NCBI GenBank assembly: GCA_017420605.1
Contig: JAFOIS010000071.1
Span: forward strand, 1-9,181
Direction: 5' to 3'
DNA length: 9,181 nt
DNA from: Lachnospiraceae bacterium
GTDB taxonomy: Bacteria > Bacillota > Clostridia > Lachnospirales > Lachnospiraceae
Positions 1 through 7,009 of this stretch are shown here, one piece after another (within the stretch, counting starts at the first letter, position 1; the number at the start of each line of letters is the position of its first letter). The notes beneath the pieces are model-generated. The model had not been told where the DNA came from, did not search any database, and saw only the letters and a list, made by a program, of their open reading frames with translations. Made by a program: the position numbers and the translations under genes.

Positions 1-2
1 AG

Positions 3-980
3 GCGCAGCGGACGAAGATCATCGTTCCGGACGCGGCGCACGGCACCAATCCGGCCAGCGCGGCGATGGCGGGCTTTACGATCGTGAATATTCCGTCAAA
101 TGATAAAGGCTGCGTGGATCTGGAAGCGCTGCGCGCGGCCGTCGGAGAGGACACGGCGGGCCTTATGCTCACCAACCCGAATACGGTCGGTCTCTTTGAC
201 CCGAATATCCGGGAGATCACGGAGATCATCCACAGGGCGGGCGGCCTTTGCTACTATGACGGCGCGAATCTCAATGCGGTCATGGGCGAAGCGCGGCCGG
301 GCGATATGGGCTTCGACGTCATGCACCTCAACCTGCACAAGACGTTTTCGACGCCGCACGGCGGCGGCGGTCCGGGTTCCGGCCCGGTCGGCTGCAAGGC
401 GCACCTTGCCCCGTATCTTCCGGGCGTTCGGCCCATAATAGGAGATGACGGGAAATATCATTTTGAAAAGGCGGCGGCTTCGCTCGGCGAGATGCGCGCT
501 TTCTTCGGAAATTTCCTTGTCGTCGTGAAGGCGCTCACCTATACGCTCATGCTTGGCGGAGAAGGGCTCCGGGAAGCGTCGCGCAGCGCGGTGCTCAACG
601 CGAACTACATCCGGGCGGGCATCGCTGACATCTTCCCGGCGGCCTTTGCGGATCACCCGATGCATGAGTTTGTCATCAGCCTGGATAAGCTGAAGGAAGA
701 GACCGGCGTTTCCGCGCTCGATTTCGCCAAGGCGCTGCAGGAATATGAAATGCATCCGCCGACCATGTATTTCCCGCTCATCGTCCACGAAGCGCTCATG
801 ATCGAGCCGACGGAGACGGAGACGAGAGAGACGCTGGACCGCGCGGTCGAAGTGTACCGGATGCTCTATGAGAAGGCGCACACAGATCCGGAATGGTTCC
901 ACTCGGCGCCGCACGGACGCGCGATCGGCCGGCCGGACGAGGTGCTGGCCGCGAGAAAGCCGCACGTGAAGTTCGGCTGA
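3..980 (+). CDS. gcvPB: Glycine dehydrogenase (decarboxylating) subunit 2, 5'-partial
   Basis: This is the C-terminal subunit of the two-subunit P-protein of the glycine cleavage system. It is a cytoplasmic PLP enzyme that decarboxylates glycine and passes the aminomethyl group to the lipoyl arm of GcvH. The frame is open from the left edge, so the gene starts outside the window. About 325 residues are visible, and the family is usually near 480-490. Visible family signatures are IVPDAAHGTNPASAAMAGF at the start of the visible part, then LTNPNTVGLFDP, YYDGANLNAVMG, and the PLP-lysine motif HLNLHKTFSTPHGGGGPGSG (Lys at about visible residue 113). A C-terminal region with ETETRETLDR and DPEWFHSAPH follows. 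It ends at TGA (978-980) and is followed 50 bp later by a terminator, which fits the last gene of a gcv operon lying to the left. The identification is secure. The in-frame ATG at 66 is internal, not the start. Confidence 0.96.
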   Translation, partial: AQRTKIIVPDAAHGTNPASAAMAGFTIVNIPSNDKGCVDLEALRAAVGEDTAGLMLTNPNTVGLFDPNIREITEIIHRAGGLCYYDGANLNAVMGEARPGDMGFDVMHLNLHKTFSTPHGGGGPGSGPVGCKAHLAPYLPGVRPIIGDDGKYHFEKAAASLGEMRAFFGNFLVVVKALTYTLMLGGEGLREASRSAVLNANYIRAGIADIFPAAFADHPMHEFVISLDKLKEETGVSALDFAKALQEYEMHPPTMYFPLIVHEALMIEPTETETRETLDRAVEVYRMLYEKAHTDPEWFHSAPHGRAIGRPDEVLAARKPHVKFG

Positions 981-1029
981 ACATACTGCGGCCGATCGAT
1001 TACATTCATCAGGGTATGATCATGAAACG

Positions 1030-1059
1030 CCCCCGGCATGGTGCCGGGGGTATTTTATA
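1030..1059 (+). terminator. Intrinsic terminator after gcvPB
   Basis: A perfect 9-bp GC-rich stem (CCCCCGGCA at 1030-1038, TGCCGGGGG at 1042-1050) with a 3-nt loop is followed by the T-rich run TATTTTATA. It lies about 50 bp after the gcvPB stop codon and points with that gene. Read on the minus strand, the stem is followed only by CGTTTCATG, so it is a poorer terminator for the convergent radical SAM gene. Confidence 0.9.
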
Positions 1060-1070
1060 CTTTGACGGAT

Positions 1071-1134
1071 CCGGTCAGAACGGATGCCCGGGAGGATCCG
1101 CCGCCTTCCGGCAGCGTGACCACCGGTCAGAACG
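1071..1134. repeat. 12-bp direct repeat pair
   Basis: CCGGTCAGAACG occurs exactly at 1071-1082 and again at 1123-1134, 52 bp apart. The second copy spans the stop codon of the minus-strand fragment at 1127. It may be a trace of a small duplication or deletion in this decayed stretch, but chance cannot be excluded at this length. Confidence 0.5.
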
Positions 1135-1318
1135 AAAAGTCCAGGATATCGAGTTTCCCTTTTCCCTCATAGCAGAGGAAGAGCGGATGCGTCCCGCCGC
1201 AGGGGGCAAGGATCATGACCCACAGACGCGGCCCGATGTGCAGCTTGGAGCGTTCCGCGGGATCGTTCGTCATCGTACGGAACAGCAGGTTCTGGTTATA
1301 GAACGAGGCGCCGATATT
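1127..1318 (-). pseudogene. Start-less protein fragment, possible gene remnant
   Basis: On the minus strand an open frame of 63 codons runs to a TGA at 1127-1129. It is bounded upstream by an in-frame TGA at 1319-1321. The translation looks protein-like rather than shadow-like: it begins NIGASFYNQNLLFRTM, continues through AERSKLHIGPRLWVMI and CGGTHPLFLCYEGKGK, and ends LDILDFSF. It has a mixed hydrophobic and aromatic composition and no opposing gene. The only ATG in frame is at 1273 (48 aa), with no Shine-Dalgarno sequence in front of it. The simplest reading is the 3' end of a gene whose 5' part was lost next to the radical SAM gene. A very small functional ORF is the alternative. I do not recognise the family, and any resemblance to small clostridial DUF proteins is too weak to name. 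Confidence 0.4.
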
Positions 1319-1331
1319 TCAGGCCGCCGCG

Positions 1332-2420
1332 TCAAATATGGACCCCGACCGGAAGGCCGGTGCCGTCGAAGACGGGAATGAAGCTGTCCTTCGCGGTATG
1401 CAGGTCCTGGATATAGGCGTTTTCGATGCCGAGGGCGATCGCGGCGGAAACGACGCGGTCATATTCCCGGCGGGTGAGAGGGCGGAGAAGCTCCGGGTAC
1501 TTTCGGAATACGGCAGCCTCCCGGAGATCGGGCACAGGCAGGATCCCGGGCTGCGGCGCACCGAAGGCCGCCGGCGCCGCGGCGGGCGGCGTGTACTGGG
1601 CCATGATGCTGAGCATGATCCGGTCCCCGTACGTTTTGTGGAGATAAGAGAGGGCGTCGATCGAAGCGCGGACGTGTCCCGGCAGAACGAGATGACGGAC
1701 GATCACGCCGCGCATAAGCCTGCCGCCTGGCAGCGGTCCTTCCGCTGCCGTACCATCCGTGCCGCCCGTGAACACACAAGGCCCCGTCTGGCGTACCATT
1801 TCGGCAAGCGCGGCCTTTGCGTATTCCGGATAATCCGGTGCGGCGGAGAGATCTTTCGCAAGCGTTTTATCCAGATATTTGAAGTCGGCAAGATAGATAT
1901 CGACGATTCCCTCAAGATAACGCAGGACCTCCGGGTCCGCATAGCCGCTGCAGTTCCAGACGACGGGCAGGGCAAGGCCGCGCTCTTTGGCCAGCTTTAC
2001 CGCGGCTGCGGCGTGCGGCAGGAAATGATCGGGCGTTACGAGGTCGATATTGGCCGCGCCCTGCTTTTGCAGGGAAAGAAAGCAGTCCGCAAGGCCTTCC
2101 GCCGACAGGGGAAGGCCGAATTCTCCGCGCGAGAGCACACCGTTCTGGCAGTAGGCGCAGCGGAGAGAGCAGCCGGTGAAGAATACGGCGCCGGAACCTG
2201 CGCCCGGGCCGGATTGGCCGGACGGAGAGCGTTCCGCAGAAGATACGGCATCCGTGCCGCCGGTAAGGCAGGGTTCTTCCCAGAAGTGAAGGGCGGCGCG
2301 GGCGGCGCGAAGGTGCGCCGTCTCGCCGCAGAAGCCCTTATCCCCGGCAAGGCGGTCCGCACCGCAGCGGCGCGGGCACAGTCTGCAGTTTTTGTAGAGT
2401 TCAAAAAGGTCGTCTGTCAT
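1332..2420 (-). CDS. Radical SAM protein, PflX-like (COG1313)
   Basis: This is a predicted cytoplasmic radical SAM Fe-S enzyme of the family often annotated as putative pyruvate formate-lyase activating enzyme. The true substrate is not established. The N-terminus has the family cysteine pattern CRLCPRRCGADR..GDKGFCGE (Cys12, 15, 19, 31). The radical SAM motif is CSLRCAYC (Cys84, 88, 91), and later blocks read NIDLVTPDHFLPH, DIYLADFKYLD, MRGVIVRHLVLPGH and TYGDRIMLSIMAQYTP. The C-terminus (DSFIPVFDGTGL) is also typical. I choose the ATG at 2420 (362 aa) because the family pattern begins about 11 residues later. The 59 residues before it in the longer frame (from 2597) run through the divergent promoter and into moxR and look non-coding. 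No good Shine-Dalgarno precedes this ATG. Three low-complexity stretches (about residues 52-77, 217-233 and 277-300) are extra compared with the usual family sequence. No pflB-type gene is nearby. Confidence 0.88.
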   Translation of the reverse strand: MTDDLFELYKNCRLCPRRCGADRLAGDKGFCGETAHLRAARAALHFWEEPCLTGGTDAVSSAERSPSGQSGPGAGSGAVFFTGCSLRCAYCQNGVLSRGEFGLPLSAEGLADCFLSLQKQGAANIDLVTPDHFLPHAAAAVKLAKERGLALPVVWNCSGYADPEVLRYLEGIVDIYLADFKYLDKTLAKDLSAAPDYPEYAKAALAEMVRQTGPCVFTGGTDGTAAEGPLPGGRLMRGVIVRHLVLPGHVRASIDALSYLHKTYGDRIMLSIMAQYTPPAAAPAAFGAPQPGILPVPDLREAAVFRKYPELLRPLTRREYDRVVSAAIALGIENAYIQDLHTAKDSFIPVFDGTGLPVGVHI

Positions 2421-2423
2421 ATC

Positions 2424-2452
2424 TTTCAATATAGCACATCCCATGGTACACT
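2424..2452 (+). promoter_or_regulatory. Possible promoter for the moxR operon
   Basis: On the plus strand TGGTACACT (2444-2452) reads as an extended -10 with TACACT at 2447-2452 and a weak -35-like TTTCAA 17 bp upstream. It would give a leader of about 100 nt before moxR and overlaps the opposing promoter candidate, as in compact divergent regions. The -35 matches only about half the consensus. Confidence 0.25.
2428..2436 (-). promoter_or_regulatory. Possible extended -10 for the radical SAM gene
   Basis: Read on the minus strand, TGCTATATT matches an extended -10 (TGnTATAnT-like), with only a weak -35 (TTTAAG, 17-bp spacer). Its last base is 7 nt from the ATG at 2420, so transcription from it would begin at or next to the start codon and give a leaderless or nearly leaderless message. 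That would fit the missing Shine-Dalgarno. The call is tentative. Confidence 0.3.
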
Positions 2453-2550
2453 TAAATCCACAAGAAAGATGACGGATCGCATCCGCGGGCGGACGCTTGT
2501 CCGCCGTACCGTTTACCAGGGCAGAAATGCCCGCTGCGCATAAGATTCCC

Positions 2551-2556
2551 GGAGGG
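2551..2556 (+). promoter_or_regulatory. Ribosome binding site deciding the moxR start
   Basis: GGAGGG lies 6 nt before the ATG at 2563. No comparable site precedes the earlier in-frame ATG at 2497, so the shorter protein is the likely one. Confidence 0.8.
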
Positions 2557-2562
2557 TCTGTT

Positions 2563-3543
2563 ATGGAACCGAATGCTGCTGCGGCCAGAGAGGGCAATAC
2601 GGCGCCTGCCGTGTCCTACAGGGACAGAGTACTTGATAACTGCGGAATCATCATCAAAGGCAAGCGTGACGTCATTCTCAACGTCCTGATCACGTTCCTG
2701 TGCGGCGGGCACGTGCTCCTCGAGGACGTTCCGGGTACAGGCAAGACGATGCTGCTCCGCGCGTTCGCGAAGACGATCGGCGGCGGGTTCCGCAGGATCC
2801 AGTTCACGCCGGACCTTCTGCCGTCCGATCTGACGGGCATCCATTTTTACAATCAGAAGACCGGGGACTTCGAATTCCGTCCCGGTCCGCTCTTCTCCAA
2901 TATGATCCTCGCGGATGAGATCAACCGCGCGACGCCGCGGACGCAGTCGGCGCTTCTCGAGGCGATGGCGGAAGGGCAGGTCACGGTCGACGGAAAGAGC
3001 TTTCCGATGGCGTCGCCGTTCATGATCATGGCAACGCAGAACCCCATCGAATCCTACGGCACCTTCCCGCTCCCGGAGGCGCAGAAGGACCGGTTCTTCA
3101 TGCGCCTTTCCCTCGGCTACATGCGGCGGGAGGAGGAGATGCGCGTTATGTACGGGGAAGATACGTCCTCCCTTCTTGCGTCGCTTGAGGCCGTCGTGAC
3201 CCCGGAGGAAACGGAGGAAGTCCGGAAAGCCGCCTCGCAGGTCAAGGTCTCCGAAGAGGTCGGCACATACCTTATGCAGATCATCGAAGAGACCCGGAAG
3301 GACAGCCGGATCCGGATCGGCGCCTCGACGCGCGGCACGCTCGCACTCTTTACGGCAGCAAAGACGAAGGCATGTCTTGACGGACGAAACTATGTGATCC
3401 CCGAAGACATCAAGGAACTGGCGCCGTTCGTTCTTGCGCACCGCCTTACCTGCGCGGGAACGCTCCGTTCTGGGGAGGATACCGCGCTCCTTCGGGATAT
3501 CCTTACGGCTGTACCCGTACCGACGGAAGAAATCGGGACATGA
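2563..3543 (+). CDS. MoxR-family AAA+ ATPase
   Basis: This is a cytoplasmic MoxR/RavA-type AAA+ ATPase of 326 residues, the normal family length. It shows Walker A in EDVPGTGKT (residues 54-62), Walker B in ILADEINRA (115-123), and sensor 1 in MATQN (Asn160). These are followed by the diagnostic MoxR stretch PIESYGTFPLPEAQKDRF with the arginine finger at about 177, and sensor 2 in GASTRG (Arg257). Such ATPases are thought to act as chaperones that remodel or insert metal centres into partner complexes, usually with DUF58 and membrane or VWA-domain partners. Its TGA overlaps the ATG of the DUF58 gene by 4 bp (ATGA, 3540-3543), so the two are probably translationally coupled. The start is fixed by the GGAGGG site. 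The client is unknown. Confidence 0.95.
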   Translation: MEPNAAAAREGNTAPAVSYRDRVLDNCGIIIKGKRDVILNVLITFLCGGHVLLEDVPGTGKTMLLRAFAKTIGGGFRRIQFTPDLLPSDLTGIHFYNQKTGDFEFRPGPLFSNMILADEINRATPRTQSALLEAMAEGQVTVDGKSFPMASPFMIMATQNPIESYGTFPLPEAQKDRFFMRLSLGYMRREEEMRVMYGEDTSSLLASLEAVVTPEETEEVRKAASQVKVSEEVGTYLMQIIEETRKDSRIRIGASTRGTLALFTAAKTKACLDGRNYVIPEDIKELAPFVLAHRLTCAGTLRSGEDTALLRDILTAVPVPTEEIGT

Positions 3544-4631
3544 TCCGTTTTTTCATTCTCCTCGTCCTTCTCGCCATCGTCCTGGAGATCTTTTCGATCC
3601 GGGACGCGCTGCGGCACGTGGAGTTCTCCTACGGGCCGAAAGCGGCCAAAACGGAACCGGATGAACCGTTTCCGGTGGAGATCCGCGTCTCCAACACCGG
3701 TATCCTGCCGGTGACCTATCTCCGCGCCCTGGTCCTGTTTTCCGACGTGATGCGTTTCCCGGGCAATGCCGAAAAGGATCTCTGGGATCCCACTTATCTT
3801 ACGCATGAGGAGCGGTATTTCCTCTGGGGCAGGCAGCGCAGGATCCGTACGATCGACGTCGTCTGCCCGGTGCGCGGCGTCTTTCATTTCCCCGGCGCAA
3901 GACTCGAGCGGGGCGATTTCCTGGGACTTCGGGAAATGAATGAAAACGCCGACTGCGACGGAACGATCGTCGTTTATCCGCCCCGCTTTACCGAGGAATG
4001 GCTCTCCGAGGCAATGGGGCATTTCATCGGCGATATGGCGGCAAAGCAGTACCTTCTCCGGGATCCGGTGCTTACGATCGGGACGCGGGAGTATACCGGC
4101 CGGGAGCCGATGCATACGATCCACTGGCTGAAGAGCGCGCAGCGCGGGGAGCTTATGGTGCGCGAGTTCGACCATACGCGGGATCTTTCCTGCGCCGTGA
4201 TCCTTGCCGTGACGACGATCCGGCCGCAGGAGTATTACCTTATCGACCGCTGCGCCTCGATCGTCCGGTCGGTCGCGGAAACGCTCGCCGCGGAGCATAT
4301 CGCGATCCGCGTCTATACCAACGCATACCTGCACGGATTCCGGGATGCCGCCGGAGGCGACGCGGCGGGCGGCTTCGGGAATCTTGAAGGGATCCTCGAG
4401 TTTCTTTCCCGTGTCGATACCGCCTCGGCCGAAAGCGTCCCGGACATTGCCCGGGAGGCGGCGCTGCGCGGCGGCGAAGGAACGGCGTATCTTGTGGTCG
4501 CGCCGCACCGCGTCCGTCAGATCGACGAGGCGGTCCGGATCCTGAACGAAACGTCCGGGCAGCCCTGCGGACTGATCACGGCGGATCAGTATGACGACGG
4601 CCGGGAGGCGGAAAAGGAGGCGGGCACTTGA
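3540..4631 (+). CDS. DUF58 domain protein
   Basis: This is a 363-residue protein with one N-terminal membrane segment (about residues 3-20) and the rest soluble. It carries the DUF58 landmarks: a beta-rich region with VEIRVSNTGILPVTYLRA, then RGVFHFPGARLERGDFLGL (the GDFLGL turn at about 125-130). The core signature is REYTGREPMHTIHW..KSAQRGELMVREFD (about 183-211), and after it comes a vWA-like alpha/beta fold. Proteins of this family are nearly always encoded beside a MoxR ATPase and are thought to be its partners, but no biochemical activity is settled. Two things are unlike the usual form: only one N-terminal helix instead of the common pair, and the core reads GREPMHTIHW where GDxxRxIDW is typical. 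It overlaps moxR by 4 bp upstream and the membrane-protein gene by 4 bp downstream. Confidence 0.9.
   Translation: MIRFFILLVLLAIVLEIFSIRDALRHVEFSYGPKAAKTEPDEPFPVEIRVSNTGILPVTYLRALVLFSDVMRFPGNAEKDLWDPTYLTHEERYFLWGRQRRIRTIDVVCPVRGVFHFPGARLERGDFLGLREMNENADCDGTIVVYPPRFTEEWLSEAMGHFIGDMAAKQYLLRDPVLTIGTREYTGREPMHTIHWLKSAQRGELMVREFDHTRDLSCAVILAVTTIRPQEYYLIDRCASIVRSVAETLAAEHIAIRVYTNAYLHGFRDAAGGDAAGGFGNLEGILEFLSRVDTASAESVPDIAREAALRGGEGTAYLVVAPHRVRQIDEAVRILNETSGQPCGLITADQYDDGREAEKEAGT
4614..4620 (+). promoter_or_regulatory. Ribosome binding site for a TTG start
   Basis: AAGGAGG, a perfect Shine-Dalgarno core inside the end of the DUF58 gene, lies 7 nt before the TTG at 4628. It supports TTG as the real start and reinitiation at the TTGA overlap (4628-4631). 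Confidence 0.85.
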
Positions 4632-5935
4632 GAAGGATCTATAAGCGGATCTTCGATATCACCTACTTCCTTTCGCTGACGGGCTTTTATATCGGTCTCG
4701 TCCGGAAGGTCCCGCCGTATGCGCCGGGTGCGGCGCTGCTCTTTGTTTCGGTCATTCTGGACGAAGCTCTGGCGTTTTTGTCCGGCAGGATAAGGGCTGC
4801 GGGAAAAGAGGCGAAAGATGCGTCCGGAAAAGCGGCGGGCGGCACGGTCCTTTCCCTGATCGCGGCATTGCCGGCGGTGGCCGTCCTCTTTCTGATCCTC
4901 CGTCCTTCCCTGCTGTCCGACAGGGCGCAGTACTGGCAGCTCGTTCCGATCGCGCTGTACACGGTCTATGTGATCGTCCGCAGGCGTTCCGACGTCACGT
5001 ATGAGATCTTTCTTTCGCAGTTCCGCTTCGCGCTGCGGACGTTTCTCATTTTTATTCCCGGATTTATCGTTTCGCGGTATGTTCCGCAGGCGCTGGCAGG
5101 CATCATGCCGTATCTTGTCACGTTCCTCGGCATGGCGGTCTGTCTTCTCCGGTTCCTCCGGGAAGATCATTCCGGTACGAAAATGCGTACCGCCGTCCGG
5201 CAGGGCATCGTCCTTGCGGCTTTCATCCTGCTCTGTTTCCTCATGACGGAAGGCAACGCGCTGTACTACATGGGCGTCGTCCTCCGTTTCGTCTATAACA
5301 ATCTTCTCCGGTACCTCATCATTGCCGCCGCATACGTGATCCTCTATGTGGTATACTATGGGAGCCTGGGTTTCTATTATCTTGCAAAATGGCTGGGCCT
5401 TCTTTCCCTGGAAATGCCGGAGCGGCCGTACGAGAGCGGCCCGCCGCTCCCGTCGGAGATCATGGACTACGGGACGCCGCAGGAAGCCGCCGTCAATCCG
5501 GTGGCGCGGGCCCTTATGATCGCGGCATGCGTGCTGCTCCTCGGGCTTGTCATTTACCTGATCCTCCGTCATCTTCTGGGAGAGAAGGCAAGAGACGCGG
5601 TACAGGAAACGGCGGAAGCCGAGGTGAGCGAACGGGTGGAAGGCGGAAAGAAGCTTTCGATGCCGCGCCTTTTCCGGCCGGCCGACCCGAAGATGGCCGT
5701 TCGTTTCTATTTTGCGAAGCTGATGCGGGAGTGTAAAAAGCGGGGGATCCCGCCGGCGGAGTCGGATACGAGCCGGGAGATCGCAGACCGTGCGTCAGAA
5801 AGCTTCGGCGGCGGAGATACGGAAAAACTGCAGGCGCTTTATATCGCGGCGCGGTATTCCCCGGATGACGGGGATCCGGAGGCGGTGAAGGAGAGCGCGC
5901 AGCTCTGGAAGAATATAAAGACAGCGGGAAGATAA
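4628..5935 (+). CDS. Polytopic membrane protein with DUF4129-like C-terminal domain
   Basis: This is a 435-residue integral membrane protein starting at TTG. By eye there are about eight hydrophobic segments in the N-terminal part (roughly 7-25, 33-53, 73-91, 103-118, 135-150, 155-176, 192-208, 228-252). A connecting segment of about 40 residues follows, then a ninth segment (295-315), a charged linker, and a soluble tail. The tail (about 352-428) has AVRFYFAKLMRECKKRGI..AESDTSREIADRA and ALYIAARYS, which matches the DUF4129 pattern. That domain normally ends TgpA-type transglutaminase membrane proteins encoded with MoxR and DUF58. The order of many helices, loop, last helix, DUF4129 is the TgpA order, but the transglutaminase domain expected in the loop is absent. 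Function is unknown; a membrane partner of the MoxR/DUF58 pair is the natural inference. Confidence 0.82.
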   Translation: MRRIYKRIFDITYFLSLTGFYIGLVRKVPPYAPGAALLFVSVILDEALAFLSGRIRAAGKEAKDASGKAAGGTVLSLIAALPAVAVLFLILRPSLLSDRAQYWQLVPIALYTVYVIVRRRSDVTYEIFLSQFRFALRTFLIFIPGFIVSRYVPQALAGIMPYLVTFLGMAVCLLRFLREDHSGTKMRTAVRQGIVLAAFILLCFLMTEGNALYYMGVVLRFVYNNLLRYLIIAAAYVILYVVYYGSLGFYYLAKWLGLLSLEMPERPYESGPPLPSEIMDYGTPQEAAVNPVARALMIAACVLLLGLVIYLILRHLLGEKARDAVQETAEAEVSERVEGGKKLSMPRLFRPADPKMAVRFYFAKLMRECKKRGIPPAESDTSREIADRASESFGGGDTEKLQALYIAARYSPDDGDPEAVKESAQLWKNIKTAGR

Positions 5936-5983
5936 GCGGCAGGGCAGACAGATAGCAGAAGGCAAGACAGGAGGAAGGGCATA

Positions 5984-7009
5984 ATGAGAGAGATCCATAT
6001 CGGAAAGACCGGGATCACGACAGCGCAGAACGGGTTCGGCGCGCTGCCGATCCAGCGGATCAGCAGGGAAGAGGCGGTGCGGCTCGTCCGGATGGCCTAT
6101 GAGGGCGGGATGACGTATTTTGATACGGCGCGCGCCTACAGCGACAGCGAAGAGAAGCTGGGGTATGCTTTCGGGGGAATGCGGGACAAGGTGATTCTTG
6201 CCACGAAAAGCCAGGCAAAGACGCCGGACGCGCTCCGGGCGGATCTTGAGACGTCCCTCCGTATGCTGAAGACGGACTGCATCGACATTTACCAGTTCCA
6301 TAACGCGGCACAGGTCTACCGGCCCGGCGACGGCACCGGCATGTACGAGTGCATGGAAGAATTTAAGAAAGAGGGAAAGATCCGGCATATTTCTCTGACG
6401 GCACATAAGATCGGTATTGCGATGGAAGCGGCAAAGAGCGGGCTTTACGCGACGATCCAGTTCCCGTTCAGCTATCTGTCCGGCGAAAAAGAGCAGGAGC
6501 TCGTCCGTACCTGCCGGCAGAACGGGGTCGGCTTCATCGCCATGAAGGGACTCGCCGGCGGGCTGATCCGCCGTGCCGACGCCGCGATGGCATTTATGAA
6601 CGAGCACGATAACGTCGTGCCGATCTGGGGCGTGCAGAAGGAAAGCGAACTTCGCGACTGGCTTTCCTTTATGAGCAGGCCGGCGGAGATGACGCCGGAG
6701 ATCGAAGCTTTTATCGAAAAAGAACGGACGGAACTGATGGGGTCGTTCTGCCGCGGCTGCGGCTACTGCGCCCCCTGCACCGTCGGGATCCAGATCAACG
6801 CCTGCGCGCGGATGTCGCTCATGGTACGCCGCGCGCCGTCCGCGGACTGGCTCACGCCCGAATGGCAGGCGGAGATGGAAAAGATCGACGAGTGCATCGA
6901 GTGCGGCCTGTGCAGGGACCGCTGCCCGTACGGCCTCGACATTCCGAACCTCCTCCGCGAGAATCTTGCGGATTACCGGGCGATCATCGCCGGAAAAATT
7001 AAGGTGTGA
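5984..7009 (+). CDS. Aldo/keto reductase with C-terminal 4Fe-4S domain
   Basis: This is a 341-residue cytoplasmic oxidoreductase. Residues 1 to about 240 form an aldo/keto reductase barrel. The expected catalytic set is Asp47 and Tyr52 (YFDTARAYSDSEEKLGYAF), Lys75 (ILATKSQ) and His106 (DIYQFHN). The C-terminal part adds a ferredoxin-like region with CRGCGYCAPC (Cys256, 259, 262, 265) and CIECGLCRDRCPYGLDIP (Cys294, 297, 300, 304). That is enough ligands for at least one 4Fe-4S cluster and perhaps two. This architecture is common in anaerobes, and the natural substrate is generally unknown. AGGAGG at 5969-5974 precedes the ATG by 9 nt. The 48-bp gap after the membrane-protein gene has no terminator, so it is probably the last gene of the moxR operon. 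The TGA is followed directly by the 64-bp repeats. Confidence 0.93.
   Translation: MREIHIGKTGITTAQNGFGALPIQRISREEAVRLVRMAYEGGMTYFDTARAYSDSEEKLGYAFGGMRDKVILATKSQAKTPDALRADLETSLRMLKTDCIDIYQFHNAAQVYRPGDGTGMYECMEEFKKEGKIRHISLTAHKIGIAMEAAKSGLYATIQFPFSYLSGEKEQELVRTCRQNGVGFIAMKGLAGGLIRRADAAMAFMNEHDNVVPIWGVQKESELRDWLSFMSRPAEMTPEIEAFIEKERTELMGSFCRGCGYCAPCTVGIQINACARMSLMVRRAPSADWLTPEWQAEMEKIDECIECGLCRDRCPYGLDIPNLLRENLADYRAIIAGKIKV

Noticed and set aside
96..965. Minus-strand frame of 289 codons opposite gcvPB
   Set aside because: gcvPB is certain in this stretch, and the antisense product is Arg-rich and featureless.
1338..2543. Long plus-strand open frame (401 codons) opposite the radical SAM gene
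   Set aside because: The opposite strand carries clear radical SAM motifs; this frame is Arg/Gly/Ala-rich and matches no family pattern.
2421..2597. N-terminal extension of the radical SAM protein from the ATG at 2597
   Set aside because: The extra 59 residues would overlap the moxR start and the divergent promoters, and they resemble nothing in the family, whose cysteine pattern starts just after the ATG at 2420.
2452..4508. Two long minus-strand frames opposite moxR and the DUF58 gene
   Set aside because: They are by-products of strong codon bias in the plus-strand genes; they show no domains and lack a usable ribosome binding site.
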